Shown: positions 52,711-62,119, counted from the stretch's first letter. The stretch is 64,000 nt of DNA from Arthrobacter sp. StoSoilB22 (GCF_019977315.1 NZ_AP024652.1:2170001-2234000); one strand, 5' to 3'. Numbers and translations are program-made. The notes: a model not told the origin generated them from the letters alone.

Positions 52711-55112
52711 GCGATTGCCTTCCATCCCAGAATTCTTGCCATGGTTTGCAGCGCAGGGCCGGCGTCGGACAGGTCAATGGGGGAGGAGTCTGCTGCGTAG
52801 CCGGTAGGACCGACCCGGCTTAACTGTTCGCCGATTTCGCGCCGCTCAGGCCTGCTGAAGGCGGAAAAAGTCCTCCGGATCAAGGGCAAAACGTCCTCGA
52901 AAACATCATCGTGTACGCCTTCCACCCACTCATCAACGATCTGCAGAAGCCGCCGATCATGGATGAGCAAGGTAGCGTCGCCGGACAGCAGGCCGTCCAA
53001 CCATGCTGCGGCTTCCGTGGCGGGTGTAGCGATCGATAAGCGCCGGCTAAGGCGTGATGCTACGTCGTCTCCTTCCACCAGGCCCGCATCCAACAGGAGC
53101 CTGGTGGCCCGGCCCGCCACCGAGCCATGGATCGAGTCAGAGTTGGCCACGGACGAGAGGGCCGTATGCCAGTCATCCAGTGGCAGTTCCGGCAGTAAGC
53201 TCAAGCCATTCTGTGCAGAGTCGATCGCGCGGCGCATCACACCCGCGGCCTCATCATCAAGGCCGGCGCAGGCGGTGGGCAGTCCAACGCACGAGCGAAT
53301 CACCGTGGCTTGCAGAATTTTCCCCACATCACTGACGTCTACTCCACGGACGTTGCCGTACCGGCATGTGCGGGCCAACGGCGCGATGGTTTCCAAGAGG
53401 GGAGCAACGTCCTGCTGCAGGGCGGTGCGTTCAGCCAAAGCGGACACGACGCCGGCAATTCCGTCGGGTAGCTCGGCCAGCAGACAGCTTTCCAGCAAGC
53501 TGCTGAGAACCGGCAGGCCTTCGGCTGCCTGCGCCTGTTCAGAGACAAAAGCAGCAGCGGCTGAGGCGACAGTGGTGCCATAACGGCTCGCTTCCACCAA
53601 GGAGACAGCCAACTCTGGTTTCCACAGCAAGGTCCATGCTTCTTTGAAGGTGCCGGAAGTCCTGCCGGCGTCCGTCAGCTGACCCCAGGCCACACCCAGC
53701 AGTTCCAGGCGGTGCAGGAGGACCGAACGGGCCAACTGGTTCGGCTTGCGCAGGTCCAGGACCATGACCTCTTCCATGGCACTGGGTTTCATGCGCAGCT
53801 TTCGCTGGGTAGCGGCGAGGTCCGCTGCCAACGGTAGGGTGGGCACGGAGTCCGGGACGTTCCCTAGCTCGCGACCAACAGTCAATTCGCGATGAACCAA
53901 GGCCAGCGGCAGCGGCGAACCATCGCACAGGACTGTCTGCGCGGCATCGTCCAGCTCCGGCAAGCCAGGGGTGGGCCGCCCACGAACAGCTGCCAACGCA
54001 GTAGCCATCCTGCTGGCCTCCACCACGGACGCCGTGGATGCATCCAGATTCTCTTTACGCAGCGCATGGGCTACCCGGACCAGCCACGTGGTGGCAACAT
54101 CCTGCCCGGGGTCCTTGGCCATCCAATGCGCGAACAGGTGTTGGTACCAGCCCGGGGCAGTGACCCCTGCTCCGTATCCGCTGGCCAAGCTAAGCCTGTT
54201 CGATGTCCAGGGAACCCACGTGACAGCCACTTTGGCCTTCGGCAAACCGGCGAGGACTTTGTTGTCGGCGGAAACCGAAGGGAACCCCGACGGCACTAAG
54301 GCCGGTGCGTGATAGGCGCCGCACACCACGGCGATGCGTTCATGCCCTTCGCGCATGGCTGCCCGCAGGAAGCGTCGCATGGCAGCTTCCCGGCGGTTAT
54401 TCTCCAGCACGTCAGGATGGTCCGCGGGACGCTGATCCATGGCCCGGATTTCCGTGATCGCCTCGATGAGAGCTTCAAAGCGCTCAACGGGGTCCGTGTT
54501 GCGGTGCTCCACGGAGTCTTCCCACCATCGTTCCGCGTCGCTGTAGCCCGCAGCTTCGGCCAACATGCCAATCGCATCGGGTCTGTACGCCTGCTGCGGG
54601 GCGGCCGGGGGGTTCTCCATGTCATCCGAAGGCTTACCGTCGACGGCGGCATATTCGCCGCCGTCGTCGGAAGTGGCAACTAATGGTTTTTCCTTCTCCG
54701 AAGCCGCCGAGGCTGGCTCCTGTGCGGTTCGTTCCTGTGCGGTTCGTTCCTGTGCGGCTCCTTCCTCTGCTGCTCGTTCCTCTGCTGCTCGGAGCGCGAA
54801 CGTGTGGGCGGCGGGCAGGTCAATGGCACGCACGGGCTTACCCGTGGACAAGGCCCAGCGGATTGCCACCCACTCGGGCGAGAACGCGGCCATGGGGTAG
54901 AAGGACGCCAGGCGAGGCTCATCCACCGCATAGATCAGGCCTGCGACCGGGGGAAGCATGTCCGGGTCCGTGATCAGCGGGATGACCTGGTCAAGCTCCG
55001 GTGGCCCTTCCACCAGCACCACATCAGGCCGAAGGGTCGCAAGGGCTTCCGCGACGGAATGGGCCGAGCCCGGACCATGGTGCCGGATCCCCAGAACGTG
55101 GACGTCTGTCAT
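52707..55112 (-). CDS. DUF5682-like large protein of the SWIM-MoxR cassette
   Basis: An 801-residue protein. The N-terminal motif GIRHHGPGSA (H11, H12), VVLVEGPPE (E35) and a later GAYHAPAL near residue 268 suggest the erythromycin-esterase/TraB-like fold with conserved His and Glu. A repetitive Ala/Glu/Arg/Gln-rich stretch (residues about 112-145) interrupts this domain. The C-terminal 450 residues are helical and probably repeat-like. Its partner genes on both sides are tightly spaced. The biochemical activity is unknown. Confidence 0.8.
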   Translation of the reverse strand: MTDVHVLGIRHHGPGSAHSVAEALATLRPDVVLVEGPPELDQVIPLITDPDMLPPVAGLIYAVDEPRLASFYPMAAFSPEWVAIRWALSTGKPVRAIDLPAAHTFALRAAEERAAEEGAAQERTAQERTAQEPASAASEKEKPLVATSDDGGEYAAVDGKPSDDMENPPAAPQQAYRPDAIGMLAEAAGYSDAERWWEDSVEHRNTDPVERFEALIEAITEIRAMDQRPADHPDVLENNRREAAMRRFLRAAMREGHERIAVVCGAYHAPALVPSGFPSVSADNKVLAGLPKAKVAVTWVPWTSNRLSLASGYGAGVTAPGWYQHLFAHWMAKDPGQDVATTWLVRVAHALRKENLDASTASVVEASRMATALAAVRGRPTPGLPELDDAAQTVLCDGSPLPLALVHRELTVGRELGNVPDSVPTLPLAADLAATQRKLRMKPSAMEEVMVLDLRKPNQLARSVLLHRLELLGVAWGQLTDAGRTSGTFKEAWTLLWKPELAVSLVEASRYGTTVASAAAAFVSEQAQAAEGLPVLSSLLESCLLAELPDGIAGVVSALAERTALQQDVAPLLETIAPLARTCRYGNVRGVDVSDVGKILQATVIRSCVGLPTACAGLDDEAAGVMRRAIDSAQNGLSLLPELPLDDWHTALSSVANSDSIHGSVAGRATRLLLDAGLVEGDDVASRLSRRLSIATPATEAAAWLDGLLSGDATLLIHDRRLLQIVDEWVEGVHDDVFEDVLPLIRRTFSAFSRPERREIGEQLSRVGPTGYAADSSPIDLSDAGPALQTMARILGWKAIA

Positions 55113-55115
55113 CTT

Positions 55116-56222
55116 TCAGTTGGACGATTCGAGGTCGCGGCAGGCCCGGTACAGGTCTTTCCAGTCAGGCCGGTTCCGCACAACGGTCTCCAGATATTCC
55201 TGCCAGATCACACGGTCCTGCACAGGGTCCTTGATCACCGCGCCCACCAGACTGGCGGCTACATCCTCTGCCCGGACCGTGCCATCACCGAAGTGTGCTG
55301 CCAGGGACAACCCATTGGTCATCACGGAAATGGCCTCTGCTGTAGACAATGTGGCAGATGGGGACTTGATGGTGGTCCGCTGGTCCTGGGTCACCCCCGA
55401 CCGAAGTTCGCGCATGACGGTAACCACTCGGCGGATCTCGGAAAGTGCAGCCAAATCGGCGGGCAGCTCCAATGACTCTCCCAAGCTACGAACACGGGTG
55501 GTCACGATCTCCACCTCCTGGTCGATGCTGTCCGGGAGCGGCAGGATCACCGTGTTGAACCGGCGGCGAAGTGCGGACGAGAGATCGTTGACGCCTTTAT
55601 CGCGGTTGTTCGCGGTGGCGATCACGTTGAAGCCCTTCCGTGCCTGGACTTCCTCGTTGAGCTCAGGAATGGGCAACGTTTTCTCGCTGAGAATAGTGAT
55701 GAGGGAGTCCTGCACGTCGGAAGGAATACGGGTCAGTTCTTCAACCCGCACAAGGCTTCCGGTCTCCATGGCGCGCATCACCGGGCCGGCAACCATGGCG
55801 GCGCGGGACGGGCCATCGGCCAGCAACCGGGCATAGTTCCAGCCGTACCGCAGAGCCTCTTCAGGGGTACCCGCAGTGCCCTGCACTACCAGCGTGGATG
55901 AACCGGAGATGGCTGCGGCGAGGTGTTCACCAAGCCAGGTCTTCGCGGTTCCCGGCACACCCAGCAACAGCAGGGCCCGGTCTGTGGCCAGTGACGCCAC
56001 GGCGATTTCCACCAGGCGTTCCGAGCCAAGATACTTTGGGCTGATCTGAACACCGTTGGCCAACGTACCCCCCAGGATATAGGTGGTGACAGCCCAGGGA
56101 GAGAGCCGCCAGCTGGGTGGGCGGGGGCGGTCGTCAACAGCGTCCAAAGCGCTGAGTTCATCGGCGTACGCGTTTTCGGCGTGCGCGCGAAGAACCTCCG
56201 TGGCGTTCTGGGTATCGGTCAT
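55116..56222 (-). CDS. MoxR-type AAA+ ATPase of the SWIM cassette
   Basis: A 368-residue ATPase. Walker A GVPGTAKT is at residues 88-95. The Walker B equivalent is VRVEELTR, where the usual DE is EE. Sensor 1 is IATANNRD with N205, followed by an Arg-rich SSALRRRFN. MoxR proteins remodel or load metal cofactors, often with a VWA partner. The start overlaps the upstream gene stop, and only 3 bp separate it from the DUF5682-like gene. Confidence 0.88.
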   Translation of the reverse strand: MTDTQNATEVLRAHAENAYADELSALDAVDDRPRPPSWRLSPWAVTTYILGGTLANGVQISPKYLGSERLVEIAVASLATDRALLLLGVPGTAKTWLGEHLAAAISGSSTLVVQGTAGTPEEALRYGWNYARLLADGPSRAAMVAGPVMRAMETGSLVRVEELTRIPSDVQDSLITILSEKTLPIPELNEEVQARKGFNVIATANNRDKGVNDLSSALRRRFNTVILPLPDSIDQEVEIVTTRVRSLGESLELPADLAALSEIRRVVTVMRELRSGVTQDQRTTIKSPSATLSTAEAISVMTNGLSLAAHFGDGTVRAEDVAASLVGAVIKDPVQDRVIWQEYLETVVRNRPDWKDLYRACRDLESSN

Positions 56223-57661
56223 CGGAAAGCCTCCGTCAGGGATTGTTTGAATGATTGGTATTGGACAGCGTCGCGCAGCACACGGCGCCGGGAAGCGTCT
56301 TTGTCAGTCTGTGCCAAAAGCTGCCGGCAACGCTCGGTGACCTCCGGTGGAAGCGCGGTAGGCAGGCCTTCGGACAGGATGACGGCCAGACGGCCCCCAT
56401 CCTTGCCGGAAATCACTGTCAATACCGCCTCTGCCAACGGCACGGACCACGGCTGCGGCAGGTCTTGCAGGAGTGGAGCCAGTGTCAGTGGCTCGTCACT
56501 GCTTTCCCGGACGTGGCGCTCGAGCCAATGTGCCCGCTCATCGGGAGGGAGGCAATCGAGCAGCCTCCTGTCTGTCAGGACCCCAAGAAGCGCACGGGCC
56601 CATTCAACATCGTTGCGGGCGGCAGTTGCAGCGATCATCGCGTTCAGGACGCGGGGCTCGTCCTGCAGCAGCGCAACGGTAGCCGGGCGGTTACGGCCTG
56701 TTACCGACGTCCACACGTCCAGCGGTGCCCCTCTGACGATGGCCTCCAACCGTGCCATCCGGTCCGGTTCGCCCTTGCGTGGGTCCGCTGGAACGCCGTC
56801 CCGCAGAGCCTCCTTGTCAGGGTCCGGGGGGAGGTCTATCTCCAGCCGTTTGCTCAGGAGCCCTTTGAGCTGCAGCAAAGGCTTCAGCCTGGCGGCCATC
56901 CGAGCAGCACGCGCACTTCCGGGAAGCTGGTCCAGGAGCCGGAGTGCCACGTCCCGTACGCCTTTTGCTTTGTCGTCCAAGGCCTTCTCCAGCAGAGCTT
57001 CGTCGTTGTCATGGAGGTTTCCGGCGAACAACGCCAGATTGCCTGCCCGTTCCCGGGCGCTGAGCGACGTCCAACACTCGCTAAGTTGTATGCGTGCAGC
57101 TGCTGGATCTCGGCCTCTCAGCGGTCCGTAGCCTGCCGCAGCATCAGAGCCGCGGAGGCCAGTACTTTGGGTTGCGGGCTCTTGAGAAGGCTGGCCTTTG
57201 ATCTCCTGCATCCACCGGCCGCGGGTTCCAATTGCCGGTTCCATACGCCTGAAGACAATTGACTGAGTCTCAGCCAACGTCAGTAACGCCGGCAGCAGCC
57301 GGTGGGGGACCCGTCGTCGTGCTTCTTCAGCCAACGTCAGCCAATCCACTACCAGCTGGGTCCTCAGGCCAGGACCCACAGGTGCCTGGGTTAGCAAAAG
57401 TTCCAACAGCCGTGCGGCCTCTCCGCTGGCTTGTGGCACTGCGTCAGCAGGCGCCGGTGAAGGAAATCCTGCACTGGAGGCGGCAGAGGCTGTCCGCGTC
57501 GCCCGGGTCACAATGTCAGCCAGCGCGGCCTGATCCAACAGGGATTCCTCCCGGCTCAGTCCATCGGGTGCTTGAAATCCCAGCTCGGCGGGCGGTTGGG
57601 GGGCGTCGTGCCGTCCGGTACCCACCAGCGCTGCTGTTCGCAGCTCCGCCAACCACATCAT
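56219..57661 (-). CDS. DUF5691-like protein of the SWIM cassette
   Basis: A 480-residue protein, mainly helical with HEAT-like periodicity (ALLEKALDDKAKGVRDVALRLL), similar in context and pattern to DUF5691 proteins. The start has two adjacent Met codons and overlaps the stop of the SWIM gene. It may be a scaffold for the MoxR/VWA complex, inferred from position and helical repeat character only. Confidence 0.78.
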   Translation of the reverse strand: MMWLAELRTAALVGTGRHDAPQPPAELGFQAPDGLSREESLLDQAALADIVTRATRTASAASSAGFPSPAPADAVPQASGEAARLLELLLTQAPVGPGLRTQLVVDWLTLAEEARRRVPHRLLPALLTLAETQSIVFRRMEPAIGTRGRWMQEIKGQPSQEPATQSTGLRGSDAAAGYGPLRGRDPAAARIQLSECWTSLSARERAGNLALFAGNLHDNDEALLEKALDDKAKGVRDVALRLLDQLPGSARAARMAARLKPLLQLKGLLSKRLEIDLPPDPDKEALRDGVPADPRKGEPDRMARLEAIVRGAPLDVWTSVTGRNRPATVALLQDEPRVLNAMIAATAARNDVEWARALLGVLTDRRLLDCLPPDERAHWLERHVRESSDEPLTLAPLLQDLPQPWSVPLAEAVLTVISGKDGGRLAVILSEGLPTALPPEVTERCRQLLAQTDKDASRRRVLRDAVQYQSFKQSLTEAFR

Positions 57662-58956
57662 GGGGTCACCACCCTTCCGTCAACCACCACGGTCAGGGGA
57701 CGCACTCGACCTTCTTCCAGTTCACCAAAAATACTGGCAGCATGGCCACCGGTCAGTGCCAGCAACGAGTCGAGCGGGGCGTCCACCAATGGGAGTGCGT
57801 CGCCGTGCGGATCGTGCAGCCACCCGGTTCCCTCGGAATTGACCGTGACTTCGTCCAAAAGCACGGGAATCCTGGTCCGCCACGGTGAACGGGCAACAGC
57901 GGCAGACTCGTGCTCAAGGGCTTGCACAATACTGTGCCCCGTGCCGAGGCTTGAAGCCACGTCCAAGGGAGTGACAGGGCCCGTGAACATCCCGCGCTGC
58001 GGTGTTGTTCCGGGGTAACGGGCAACTGTGACATCAAGCAGAGCCCCGGCAAGTTGCGGCGCCGCCAAACCTTGGCCCTGCGCGGCGAAATCGAGGAGCA
58101 CTACTACCGTTCCGTCCGGGCCTTGTATCCACGTTCGTTGTTGCTGCAGGCGTCCGTCATCGCTCCGGTGCGCTCCCAGAACCAGCCAAGGACCCGGCAG
58201 CGATTCAGTGCCCTGTACATCGGCAGACGCCGTGGCCCACCCGAGGGCAGCCTTGACGTCCGCGAATTCTTCCGGCGTGAGGTTGTCCCTGCCTGACCAT
58301 GCCTTGGTTAAGGCCCACCAACGGCCCGCGTGGCGTAGAAGATGGTCAGCCCAGTCGGTCCTGCCGTGGACTTGGGAAGCCATGTCCCGTACCTGTTCGG
58401 CCAGACCAGGAAGCTGGGAGTCCACCAAACGTGCTGCAACGGCATCCCACCATGAATAGGGCTGGTTGCGGGCAGCGGCAAGTCCAGTGCGGACAAGGTC
58501 CGTCAGCCAGCGCGAAAAATCGTCGACCCCCGCGTCCATCAGGGCGAGTCTGGCGGTGAGACGCTTTGCCTGCGCTTCCGGATCGGCGGGCTGCACCGCA
58601 TTCCGGCGTTCTTTGACCGTGGCGCGAACAGCCCGTTGGTCTGCCCACTCCTTAGCGAAATCAGCGGTCTCGGCTCCCGCCTCTGCCGCCTCGCCCCGTG
58701 CCCAGAGCAGGAGCAGAGCCAAGGCATGTTTGCACGGGAATTTTCGGCTGGGACACGAGCACCGGTAGGCGGGCGCCACAATGTCTACGCTCACTTGGTA
58801 TGGCGTTTTTCCGCTGCCTTGGCACTTACCCCACACAAGGTCGTCGTTGCTGCCGCAGTCCGTCCACGGACCCGGATGCGCAAGCTTCCGTGCTGCTGCC
58901 AGTGAGGAGGAGTCCGGGGCCGCGTTAATGACTGTCTCTTCGCTCCAACGCCCCAT
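57658..58956 (-). CDS. SWIM zinc-finger protein, first gene of the cassette
   Basis: A 432-residue protein with an N-terminal SWIM zinc finger, C66-x-C68 and C75-x-H77 in YRCSCPSRKFPCKHALA. SWIM domains bind DNA or protein. The remainder is mixed alpha/beta with no recognised domain. It starts at ATG 58956 and its promoter would lie in 58957-59064. Its stop overlaps the DUF5691-like start, and the five genes appear to form one transcript. Confidence 0.85.
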   Translation of the reverse strand: MGRWSEETVINAAPDSSSLAAARKLAHPGPWTDCGSNDDLVWGKCQGSGKTPYQVSVDIVAPAYRCSCPSRKFPCKHALALLLLWARGEAAEAGAETADFAKEWADQRAVRATVKERRNAVQPADPEAQAKRLTARLALMDAGVDDFSRWLTDLVRTGLAAARNQPYSWWDAVAARLVDSQLPGLAEQVRDMASQVHGRTDWADHLLRHAGRWWALTKAWSGRDNLTPEEFADVKAALGWATASADVQGTESLPGPWLVLGAHRSDDGRLQQQRTWIQGPDGTVVVLLDFAAQGQGLAAPQLAGALLDVTVARYPGTTPQRGMFTGPVTPLDVASSLGTGHSIVQALEHESAAVARSPWRTRIPVLLDEVTVNSEGTGWLHDPHGDALPLVDAPLDSLLALTGGHAASIFGELEEGRVRPLTVVVDGRVVTP

Positions 58957-59020
58957 GCCTCACATTCTGCCCGACGGCTCCGACACTATAGAACAGCGGT
59001 GAGGGTGTGGCGTCGGAACT

Positions 59021-59049
59021 GCCGGGAAGCCGGCACTCGGCTCCCCGGC
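59021..59049 (-). terminator. Terminator-like hairpin after the FAD monooxygenase gene
   Basis: A 12-bp stem (59021-59032 with 59038-59049, one mismatch) and 5-nt loop, starting 16 bases past the monooxygenase stop on the minus strand. No long T-tract follows. It separates that gene from the SWIM cassette. Confidence 0.5.
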
Positions 59050-59064
59050 ACTGCCCTTCGCTCG

Positions 59065-60999
59065 CTAGGCCTGGTTACTGACCAAACCCGGCTCGGTTCG
59101 GACACCTTTACTCCGCTCCACAGCTAAAAGCGATGCGAAGAATTCACCGAGTTCGCTGGTCGCGGTCAGGGGCAGGACGTTGGCGACGTACTGATCAGGG
59201 CGGACCACAACCACCACTCCGTCACGGCTGAGGCCACGCAGCTCGAAGATGTCGTTGTTGGGGTCGGTGCCGAACACCTTTTCGAGGTAGGTCAGCCTGA
59301 AGGGTCCAACAGTAGGCTTAAAGGCCGCGGGTACCGCATTGATGTCCACCTTGGTGTGGTCCTGCTGGTAGACCACCTTCACGTCGAACCAGGCGTCGCG
59401 GTCAGCGTCCGACGGCGTCGCGGCCAGCGGCGAAGCAGGCGAGTTCGCGATCCACTCGGCAAAGTCAGCGACCGGGCCCGGCGCTCCTGCCTCTGCGGTG
59501 TCGGCGAAAACGTAGATGCGCCACCGGCCGTCCGCTTTGGCGTGGTGGCCCAGGTGCATGGGGTTGGTGTCGCAGACCCGAAGGACGGGCGCTGATTTGA
59601 AGCGCTTTCCTACGGGGAAGCCGGTGGCAAGGTCCTGGTACCGTGCGTCGGCAACCACCATCGAGGGCGCGTATTGGGTCATGAAACCGGCAGGGAACTC
59701 GGCAGTGCTGGTGTAAAAGGTTTCCAGTTCCGCCGGGTCTTCGAATTCCTCGGGTTTCTTGGCCATCAGCGTTGACCACTGCTTGTCGAAGTCAATGAGG
59801 TTCTTCGCCACCACTTGCCGTTCAGCCGAGTAGGTGTCCAAAAGAGATTCGGGGCTGCGGCCTTCCAGGACGTGGCCGAGTTTCCAGCCGATGTTGAAGC
59901 CGTCCTGCATGGACACGTTCATGCCTTGCCCGGCTTTGGCACTGTGGGTGTGACACGCATCTCCGGTGATGAACACCCTCGGGGTGCGGGTACCGCGGTC
60001 CTCCGGCAGAACGTCGTCGAACCTGTCCGTGAGCCGATGACCTACCTCGTAAACGCTATGCCAGGCGACGTTACGGACATCAAGAGTGTACGGGTGGAGG
60101 ATGTCATTGGCTTTCTGAATGATCTGCTCAATGGTGGTCTTTCGCACCGCACCCTTGTCCTCAGGGTTGACTTCGCCCAGGTCCACATACATGCGGAACA
60201 GGTGCCCGCCCTCGCGCGGGATCAGCAGGATGCTGCCACCGGAGCCGGACTGGATGGCGCACTTGGTGCGGATGTCCGGGAAATCCGTCACTGCCAGCAC
60301 ATCCATGACACCCCATGCATGGTTCGCCTGATCGCCGGCCAGGTGACATCCGATCGACTCACGGACCTTGCTGCGGGCACCGTCAGCACCCACAACATAC
60401 TTGGCACGGATGACCCGTTCCTGGCCTTCATTGGGTCCTGAGGTGTGACCCAAGGTCACCTCAACCGGGTAATCACCTTTGCTGGTGACGTTGAGGCCCT
60501 GAAACTCATAGCCATAGTCGGGCTTCATTCGTGTGGGGGAGTTGGCCATGAACTCCGCGAAGTAATCCAAGACACGGGCTTGGTTCACGATCAAGTGCGG
60601 GAACTCGCTGATCCCTGCCGGGTCATCCACGGCCCGGGCAGCCCGGACAATGCGGGAGTGATCGGCCGGGTCCGGTTTCCAGAACGCCATCTCCGTAATG
60701 CGGTAGGCCTCCGCGATAATTCGCTCGGCAAATCCGAACGCTTGGAACGTCTCCACGCTGCGGGCTTGGATGCCGTCCGCCTGACCGATGGCCAAACGCC
60801 CTGGACGGCGCTCAATAATGCGCGTAGTGATGTTCGGGAACTGCGAGAGCTGCGCCGCCGTGAGCATACCCGCGGGGCCAGTGCCCACAATCAAAACATC
60901 TACCTCGTCAGGAAGCTCGGCGGGACGATCGATCCCTACGCCGGCGGCCGGCTCAACTCGCGGGTCACCGGATACGTAACCGTGGTGATGAAACTGCAC
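59065..60999 (-). CDS. FAD-dependent aromatic hydroxylase (phenol 2-monooxygenase family)
   Basis: A 644-residue flavoprotein monooxygenase with the GTGPAGML dinucleotide motif near residue 38, a central GADGARSKVR segment, the FAD-ribityl motif FITGDACHTHSAKAGQGMN, and a C-terminal thioredoxin-like domain. The length and pattern fit phenol 2-monooxygenase or 3-hydroxybenzoate 4-monooxygenase (MobA). The start is GTG 60999 with GAGGAAAG just upstream. No ring-cleavage genes lie adjacent. A strong palindrome at 61045-61071 in its promoter region suggests repression by an unlinked regulator. Confidence 0.85.
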   Translation of the reverse strand: MQFHHHGYVSGDPRVEPAAGVGIDRPAELPDEVDVLIVGTGPAGMLTAAQLSQFPNITTRIIERRPGRLAIGQADGIQARSVETFQAFGFAERIIAEAYRITEMAFWKPDPADHSRIVRAARAVDDPAGISEFPHLIVNQARVLDYFAEFMANSPTRMKPDYGYEFQGLNVTSKGDYPVEVTLGHTSGPNEGQERVIRAKYVVGADGARSKVRESIGCHLAGDQANHAWGVMDVLAVTDFPDIRTKCAIQSGSGGSILLIPREGGHLFRMYVDLGEVNPEDKGAVRKTTIEQIIQKANDILHPYTLDVRNVAWHSVYEVGHRLTDRFDDVLPEDRGTRTPRVFITGDACHTHSAKAGQGMNVSMQDGFNIGWKLGHVLEGRSPESLLDTYSAERQVVAKNLIDFDKQWSTLMAKKPEEFEDPAELETFYTSTAEFPAGFMTQYAPSMVVADARYQDLATGFPVGKRFKSAPVLRVCDTNPMHLGHHAKADGRWRIYVFADTAEAGAPGPVADFAEWIANSPASPLAATPSDADRDAWFDVKVVYQQDHTKVDINAVPAAFKPTVGPFRLTYLEKVFGTDPNNDIFELRGLSRDGVVVVVRPDQYVANVLPLTATSELGEFFASLLAVERSKGVRTEPGLVSNQA

Positions 61000-61033
61000 G
61001 GGCTTTCCTCACTTCTTTGTGGGCAATAACAGA

Positions 61034-61071
61034 GAACAATGTTCGATAATAGAACAACTTGTTCTATTATC
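61034..61071 (-). promoter_or_regulatory. Palindromic operator upstream of the FAD monooxygenase
   Basis: A perfect 27-bp palindrome: GATAATAGAACAA (61045-61057), central C, and its reverse complement (61059-61071). A second GAACA-N-TGTTC repeat (61034-61044) is centred 19 bp away. The AT-rich block resembles MarR- or TetR-type operators. No regulator gene is adjacent. Confidence 0.75.
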
Positions 61072-61168
61072 GCTCACATAATCGTAATGCGGCTCACATC
61101 CCGGTTCAAGTCCCTGGCGTCTCTTCTGCCAGAACCTCGTGCTGCCTCCTGCGCATCAGGTCACGGGC

Positions 61169-62119
61169 ATGTCAGGATCAGGTATGCCGCGACTGATGCT
61201 CTTGGACACTGCCTCTTTGTATTTCCGTGCCTTCTACGGCGTGCCAGATTCCATTCGCCGAGCCGATGGGACGCCTGTGAACGCAGTGCGGGGATTGATG
61301 GACATGATTGCCCGCCTCACTACCGACTACGAAGCCACGCACTTGGTGGCCTGTTGGGACAATGATTGGCGTCCGCAATGGCGCGTGGACCTCATCCCCA
61401 GCTACAAGCAGCACAGGGTGGCGGAGATTGTGCCCAACGGTCCGGATGTGGAGGTTGTTCCGGACCCTCTTGAGGCACAAATCCCGATGATCCGACACGT
61501 CCTGGACCTCGCCGGGATCGCCGTTGTGGGCGTCGACCAACACGAGGCCGACGACGTCATCGGAACCTACGCGAGCCACGCAACCATCCCGACGGACGTG
61601 GTCACCGGTGACCGGGACCTCTTCCAGCTTGTCGATGATGACCGAGAGGTCCGCGTCATTTACACAGCACGCGGTATGAAGAACCTGGAAGTTCTCACCG
61701 AAGTCGTCGTCGTGGGCAAGTACCGTGTCCTGCCCCAGCAGTACGCCGACTTCGCAACACTTCGCGGCGATGCCTCCGACGGCCTCCCCGGCGTCGCAGG
61801 CATCGGCGAAAAGACGGCTGCGTCGCTGCTTGCTGCCCATGGGTCGCTGGAGGGACTGCTTGAGGCTGCGGAAGCTCCCGACGGCGGTTTGTCGGCTACC
61901 GTGCAGGCCAAGCTGTCCGCGGCGGCTGACTATCTCAAGGTGGCGCCCGTCGTCGTGAATGTTGTGCGTGACTTGGACGTCCCGACACTTCAAGACGCTG
62001 GCGCTGAGCTGCGCCCCGTCACAGGAGACGCGCGGACAGAACTTGAGCAGTTGGCCACAGAATGGAACCTGGGTGGATCCGCCAAGAGACTGCTGGACGC
62101 TCTGGACCGTTTCCGATAG
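61169..62119 (+). CDS. Stand-alone 5'-3' exonuclease (PolA N-terminal-like)
   Basis: A protein of about 316 residues like the 5' nuclease domain of DNA polymerase I. Motifs include LLDTASLYFRAFYG, HEADDVIGTYA and VTGDRDLFQLVDDD with the acidic metal ligands, then the helix-hairpin-helix GVAGIGEKTAASLLAAHG. It removes RNA primers or flaps. Start ATG 61169 was chosen; 61139 and 61184 are alternatives. Its stop codon falls in the first unit of a tandem repeat. It is divergent from the monooxygenase. Confidence 0.85.
   Translation: MSGSGMPRLMLLDTASLYFRAFYGVPDSIRRADGTPVNAVRGLMDMIARLTTDYEATHLVACWDNDWRPQWRVDLIPSYKQHRVAEIVPNGPDVEVVPDPLEAQIPMIRHVLDLAGIAVVGVDQHEADDVIGTYASHATIPTDVVTGDRDLFQLVDDDREVRVIYTARGMKNLEVLTEVVVVGKYRVLPQQYADFATLRGDASDGLPGVAGIGEKTAASLLAAHGSLEGLLEAAEAPDGGLSATVQAKLSAAADYLKVAPVVVNVVRDLDVPTLQDAGAELRPVTGDARTELEQLATEWNLGGSAKRLLDALDRFR

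Noticed and set aside
56255..57262. A 335-codon plus-strand frame opposite the DUF5691-like gene
   Set aside because: The minus-strand gene is coupled to both neighbours, so the plus frame is a shadow.
61100..61150. A tRNA T-arm-like string (GGTTCAAGTCC)
   Set aside because: The flanking bases do not form a T-stem and no anticodon or acceptor arm can be drawn.
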